Shown piece after piece: positions 58,407 through 64,000 of a stretch of 64,000 nt of DNA. The notes under the pieces were generated by a model, which had not been told where the DNA came from, ran no database searches, and saw only the letters and a program-made list of their open reading frames with translations. Position numbers and translations under genes: made by a program. The stretch covers positions 62,001 to 126,000 of the forward strand of contig JAUXRG010000098.1 in the NCBI GenBank assembly GCA_030681795.1. The letters are read 5' to 3'. The stretch's first letter is position 1. Each line of letters opens with the position of its first letter. This DNA is from Rubrivivax sp. (GTDB lineage Bacteria > Pseudomonadota > Gammaproteobacteria > Burkholderiales > Burkholderiaceae_C).

Positions 58407-59198
58407 TCAGGCGAGAAAGCCACGCGCCCGAAGCAGATCGCGCAGTGCCGCCGAATCCAGCGCGAACTGGTCGGGGTCGTACTTGATCTTGCTGGTATAG
58501 AACTGCGCCAGTGAAGTGATGCCGTGCTCGGCCCAGCGCTGCGCCATCCCTTCGCCGGCCGCCAGATAGCGCTCGCGGCCGCGGCGCTCGCGCTCGGCGA
58601 AGTCGGCATCGATAGCGGCCGGCGTGGGGCGCCGGTAGCGCTCGTCGTGGATCCACGCCGCCGGCGGCAGGCGGTCGCGCTGGGCCGGCGCTTCGGCGGG
58701 CCAGCCCACCACCATGCTGGTCGCGGGAAGGCAGTTCTCGGGCAGCTCCAGGAAGTCGGCAATGGCGCCCATCGAGTGCAGCGTGGTGCCCATGTAGCAG
58801 ATGCCCAGGCCGTGCGACTCGAGCGCCAGCGCCGTGGTCTGCGCCAGGATGACGGCGTCGAACGAGGCCACGTGCCAGCTGATGAAGTCGGCAAAGCCGG
58901 GCCGCGCACCGCGCTGCGCCAGCCACTGCCGCGTGCGCCATGTATCGGCGCAGAAGGTCAGCACGAGCGGCGCCTGCAGCACCATCGGCTGCTCGAAGTG
59001 CAGCTCGTACAGGCGGCGCTTGCGCTCGGCGTCGCGGGTCTTGATGACCGAGACCATGTTGAGGTTGCCGCTGGAGGACGAACCGGCCAGTGAATCCTGC
59101 AGCACGCGGTCGACCAGTGCCGGTTCGATGGATCGGCTTTCGAACTGACGGATCGAGCGATGCGCCTGCAGCAGGCGGGTCAGGTCGGTGGCGGTCAT
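58407..59198 (-). CDS. NAD(P)H nitroreductase family protein
   Basis: A 263-residue flavoprotein of the NfsA-like nitroreductase fold, with the FMN-binding R-S-I-R-Q-F start, SSSGNLNMVSVI and ESHGLGICYMG. Such enzymes use NAD(P)H to reduce nitroaromatics, quinones or flavins. AAGGAG precedes the start by six bases. The last 60 residues (from about 200) are an added helical tail. It is divergent from the glycine riboswitch. Confidence 0.92.
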   Translation of the reverse strand: MTATDLTRLLQAHRSIRQFESRSIEPALVDRVLQDSLAGSSSSGNLNMVSVIKTRDAERKRRLYELHFEQPMVLQAPLVLTFCADTWRTRQWLAQRGARPGFADFISWHVASFDAVILAQTTALALESHGLGICYMGTTLHSMGAIADFLELPENCLPATSMVVGWPAEAPAQRDRLPPAAWIHDERYRRPTPAAIDADFAERERRGRERYLAAGEGMAQRWAEHGITSLAQFYTSKIKYDPDQFALDSAALRDLLRARGFLA

Positions 59199-59324
59199 CG
59201 GGGCTCCTTGCGGAATGGCGGGCCGCGCATGATGCCAAGGTCTGGCTCCCGAGGCCTGGCACCTGGCGAACCGCCCGTGTCGAACCGCCCGAGTCGAACC
59301 CCTGATGGCCGCTGATACACTGGC

Positions 59325-59540
59325 CAGCGTCAGGAGAGAGCTCCGCTCGCCGGGGCCGCCGAAGGCGCAGAGGCCACTTGCGTGGCGCTTCGAACGCTCA
59401 GGCAAAAGGACTGATTTTTTACCTCACTGGAGAGAGGTTGCCGAGCGCCAAGCGAGGCAGCCCACCGAAGGGGCAAGGCCTGCCGGTCCTCGCGGATGCG
59501 GCGGCGCTGAATCTCTCAGGTAAAGCGGACAGCGAGGGCC
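59325..59540 (+). promoter_or_regulatory. Tandem glycine riboswitch
   Basis: Two glycine aptamers lie head to tail before gcvT. Aptamer 1 (about 59325-59415) shows CAGGAGAGA, CCGAAGG and CTCAGGCAAAAGGACTG. Aptamer 2 (about 59425-59540) shows CTGGAGAGAG, CCGAAGGGGCAAGG and CTCTCAGGTAAAGCGGACAG. The linker between them is T-rich. Glycine binding should switch on the glycine cleavage operon. A likely -10 (GATACA, about 59314-59319) lies just upstream. Confidence 0.95.
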
Positions 59541-59591
59541 CCCGGTACACCGAATGCGGTGTATGCGTCGAAGCCCTTTGAGGAGTGCGCC

Positions 59592-60740
59592 ATGTCCGCC
59601 ACCGAACAAGCCCCCTTGCAGCACACGCCGCTGCACGAACTGCACCTGCGCCTGGGCGCGCGCATGGTGCCCTTCGCCGGCTACGCCATGCCGGTGCAGT
59701 ACCCCGCCGGCGTCATCGCCGAGCACAAGCAATGCCGTGAATCGGCCGCGCTGTTCGACGTCTCGCACATGGGCCAGGTGCGGCTGGTGGGCAGCGATGC
59801 GGCCGCGGCGCTCGAGACCCTGGTGCCGGTGGATGTCGTGAACCTGGGCGAAGGCAAGCAGCGCTACGCCTTCTTCACCAACGCCAGCGGCGGGCTGCTC
59901 GACGACCTGATGGTCACGCGGCCCGCGGCCAACGCGCGCGCCGCCTTCGGCGACCTCTTCCTCGTCGTCAACGCCGGCTGCAAGCAAGCCGACATCCGCC
60001 ACCTGCAAACAAACATCGGCCACCGCTGCCAGGTGGTGCCCATGCCCGAGCGTGCGCTGCTGGCGCTGCAAGGGCCCAAGGCAGCGCGCGCGCTGGCCGA
60101 GCTCAACCCCTGCGTGGCCCAGCTCGTATTCATGAGCGGGTGCGTGCTCGATCTGGTGGGTGTGCCCTGCTTCGTCACGCGCTCGGGCTATACCGGCGAA
60201 GACGGCTTCGAGATCTCGGTGCCGGCCGCCACCGCGGTGACGCTGGCCGAGGCCCTGCTGGCGCGGCCCGAAGTCCAGCCCGCCGGCCTGGGCGCGCGCG
60301 ATACGCTGCGCCTGGAGGCCGGCCTGTGCCTGTACGGCCACGATATCAATGAGACCACCAGCCCGGTCGAGGCCGGCCTGACCTGGGCGATCCAGAAGGT
60401 GCGCCGCCCCGGCGGCGCGCGCGAAGGCGGCTACCCGGGCGCGGCGGCGATCGCGGCGCACCTGGGCGGCTCTGCGCCGAGCAAGCGCGTCGGCCTGGTC
60501 GGCCTGGAGCGCGTGCCGGTGCGCGAAGGCACCACCCTCTTCGATGCCCACGGCCACAAGCTGGGCACGGTGACCAGCGGCACGCTGGCGCCCACCGTGG
60601 ACCAGCCCATCGCGATGGCCTACCTGCCCGTCGATCACGCCAGGCCGCAGCACGAGGTCTATGCCGAGGTGCGCGGCCGTCGGCTGCCGATGCGCGTGAC
60701 GCCCATGCCTTTCCACCCCCACCATTACCACCGCGGCTGA
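59592..60740 (+). CDS. gcvT: Glycine cleavage system T protein (aminomethyltransferase)
   Basis: The 382-residue protein transfers the methylene group from the aminomethyl-lipoyl H protein to tetrahydrofolate, releasing ammonia. It has the GcvT start LHELHLRLGARMVPFAGY, DVSHMGQ and SGYTGEDGFEI. An in-frame ATG 11 codons upstream was rejected because GAGGAG lies before 59592 and the family begins near there. It is the first gene after the riboswitch. Confidence 0.97.
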   Translation: MSATEQAPLQHTPLHELHLRLGARMVPFAGYAMPVQYPAGVIAEHKQCRESAALFDVSHMGQVRLVGSDAAAALETLVPVDVVNLGEGKQRYAFFTNASGGLLDDLMVTRPAANARAAFGDLFLVVNAGCKQADIRHLQTNIGHRCQVVPMPERALLALQGPKAARALAELNPCVAQLVFMSGCVLDLVGVPCFVTRSGYTGEDGFEISVPAATAVTLAEALLARPEVQPAGLGARDTLRLEAGLCLYGHDINETTSPVEAGLTWAIQKVRRPGGAREGGYPGAAAIAAHLGGSAPSKRVGLVGLERVPVREGTTLFDAHGHKLGTVTSGTLAPTVDQPIAMAYLPVDHARPQHEVYAEVRGRRLPMRVTPMPFHPHHYHRG

Positions 60741-60770
60741 AGCCACCACCCCCCCACAGGAGCCCGTCCG

Positions 60771-61145
60771 ATGACCACCATGTACACCCCCGATCACGAG
60801 TGGATCAACATCGAAGACCACGAAGCTGCCGTCGTCGGCATCACCCACCACGCGCAGGACGCACTGGGCGATGTGGTCTTCGTCGAACTGCCCGAAGTCG
60901 GCCGCACCTACAAGCAAGGCGAGGTCGCCGGGGTCGTCGAATCCGTCAAGGCCGCGGCCGACATCTTGATGCCCGTCACCGGCGAGGTGGTCGAGGTCAA
61001 CGAGGCGCTGCGCGCCGACCCGGCCCTGGCCAACAGCGACCCACTGGGCAACGGCTGGTTCTTCAAGGTCCACGTGACGAAGATGGAAGAGTTCGACCAG
61101 CTGATGGACCCGCCCGCCTACGACAAGCTGCTCAAGACCCTCTGA
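60771..61145 (+). CDS. gcvH: Glycine cleavage system H protein
   Basis: A 124-residue lipoyl carrier. The lipoylated lysine is in VESVKAA, about residue 60, and the barrel-sandwich fold motifs (YTPDHEWI, GDVVFVELPEVG) are complete. It shuttles the aminomethyl group between P, T and L proteins. Gaps to gcvT (30) and gcvP (56) fit one operon. Confidence 0.98.
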   Translation: MTTMYTPDHEWINIEDHEAAVVGITHHAQDALGDVVFVELPEVGRTYKQGEVAGVVESVKAAADILMPVTGEVVEVNEALRADPALANSDPLGNGWFFKVHVTKMEEFDQLMDPPAYDKLLKTL

Positions 61146-61201
61146 TCCGCTGACCCACTGACCCAAGGCGGCGACGCGCCCGCCCTGACCGGACCCTCCC
61201 C

Positions 61202-64000
<2,799 letters not shown>

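Overview
The window is chromosomal DNA from a high-GC (about 70%) betaproteobacterium, most likely order Burkholderiales and close to the Rubrivivax/Leptothrix/Ideonella group. This is judged from gene families, not from a database search. The clues are a Bug/TctC solute-binding protein, a DUF3717-DUF1289 protein, a 67-residue RpoZ, a spoT locus in the order yicC-gmk-rpoZ-spoT, an SHP-type (DUF1924) cytochrome c and strong GC bias at third positions. No insertion sequence, prophage, integrase or CRISPR array was seen. Coding density is high.

Region 1 (1-13.1 kb) looks like an oxygen-limitation and stress block. It holds a rubrerythrin and its iron-sulfur oxidoreductase partner, an alpha/beta hydrolase, tRNA-Ala(CGC), a universal stress protein coupled to a Crp/Fnr regulator, a NarL/FixJ-type response regulator and a PAS-HisKA_3 kinase. 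It also holds a fused phosphotransferase/P-loop kinase, an adenylate-forming enzyme followed by a short class II ribonucleotide reductase, and a DsbA-like protein. Three FNR-type boxes (TTGA-N6-TCAA) lie at 2966, 5236 and 7857. The first is placed exactly where a class II activator should sit relative to a TATTCT box. It faces a gene-less stretch that ends in a good intrinsic terminator, which suggests an undescribed oxygen-regulated small RNA at about 3013-3198.

Region 2 (13.1-24.2 kb) is catabolic. A LacI regulator with three GGTAGCGCTACC-like operators faces an RraA-like protein and precedes a sugar-diacid operon: Bug protein, glucarate dehydratase, HpcH/HpaI aldolase, galactarate dehydratase. 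A convergent aldehyde dehydrogenase follows, then a 3-hydroxyacyl-CoA dehydrogenase and a beta-ketoadipyl-CoA-type thiolase.

Region 3 (24.2-34.7 kb) holds an orphan SHP cytochrome, the copper ATPase CopA with a divergent CopZ-like chaperone, and a DUF3717-DUF1289 protein coupled to a MATE exporter. It also has an envelope-stress module (Met/Gly-rich Spy-like protein, OmpR regulator, kinase), a lipoprotein coupled to a SRAP protein, and type I 3-dehydroquinate dehydratase.

Region 4 (34.7-54.9 kb) is housekeeping and signalling: tRNA-Ser(CGA) just downstream of serS, ispH, an FKBP, radC, an Smr protein, a MinD-like ATPase with a diguanylate cyclase, and cheR-cheD-cheB with a sigma-28-like promoter before cheD. 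A Ser/Thr kinase-PP2C pair precedes rph-rdgB-hemW. These are followed by yicC, gmk, rpoZ, spoT, greB, a metallo-beta-lactamase-fold protein, a CsoR/FrmR-type repressor and a thioesterase.

Region 5 (55-64 kb) has a winged-helix NB-ARC/TPR regulator divergent from a methyltransferase across two GCTTAAGC palindromes, a nitroreductase, and a tandem glycine riboswitch heading gcvT-gcvH-gcvP. gcvP runs off the right edge; the iron-sulfur oxidoreductase runs off the left edge.
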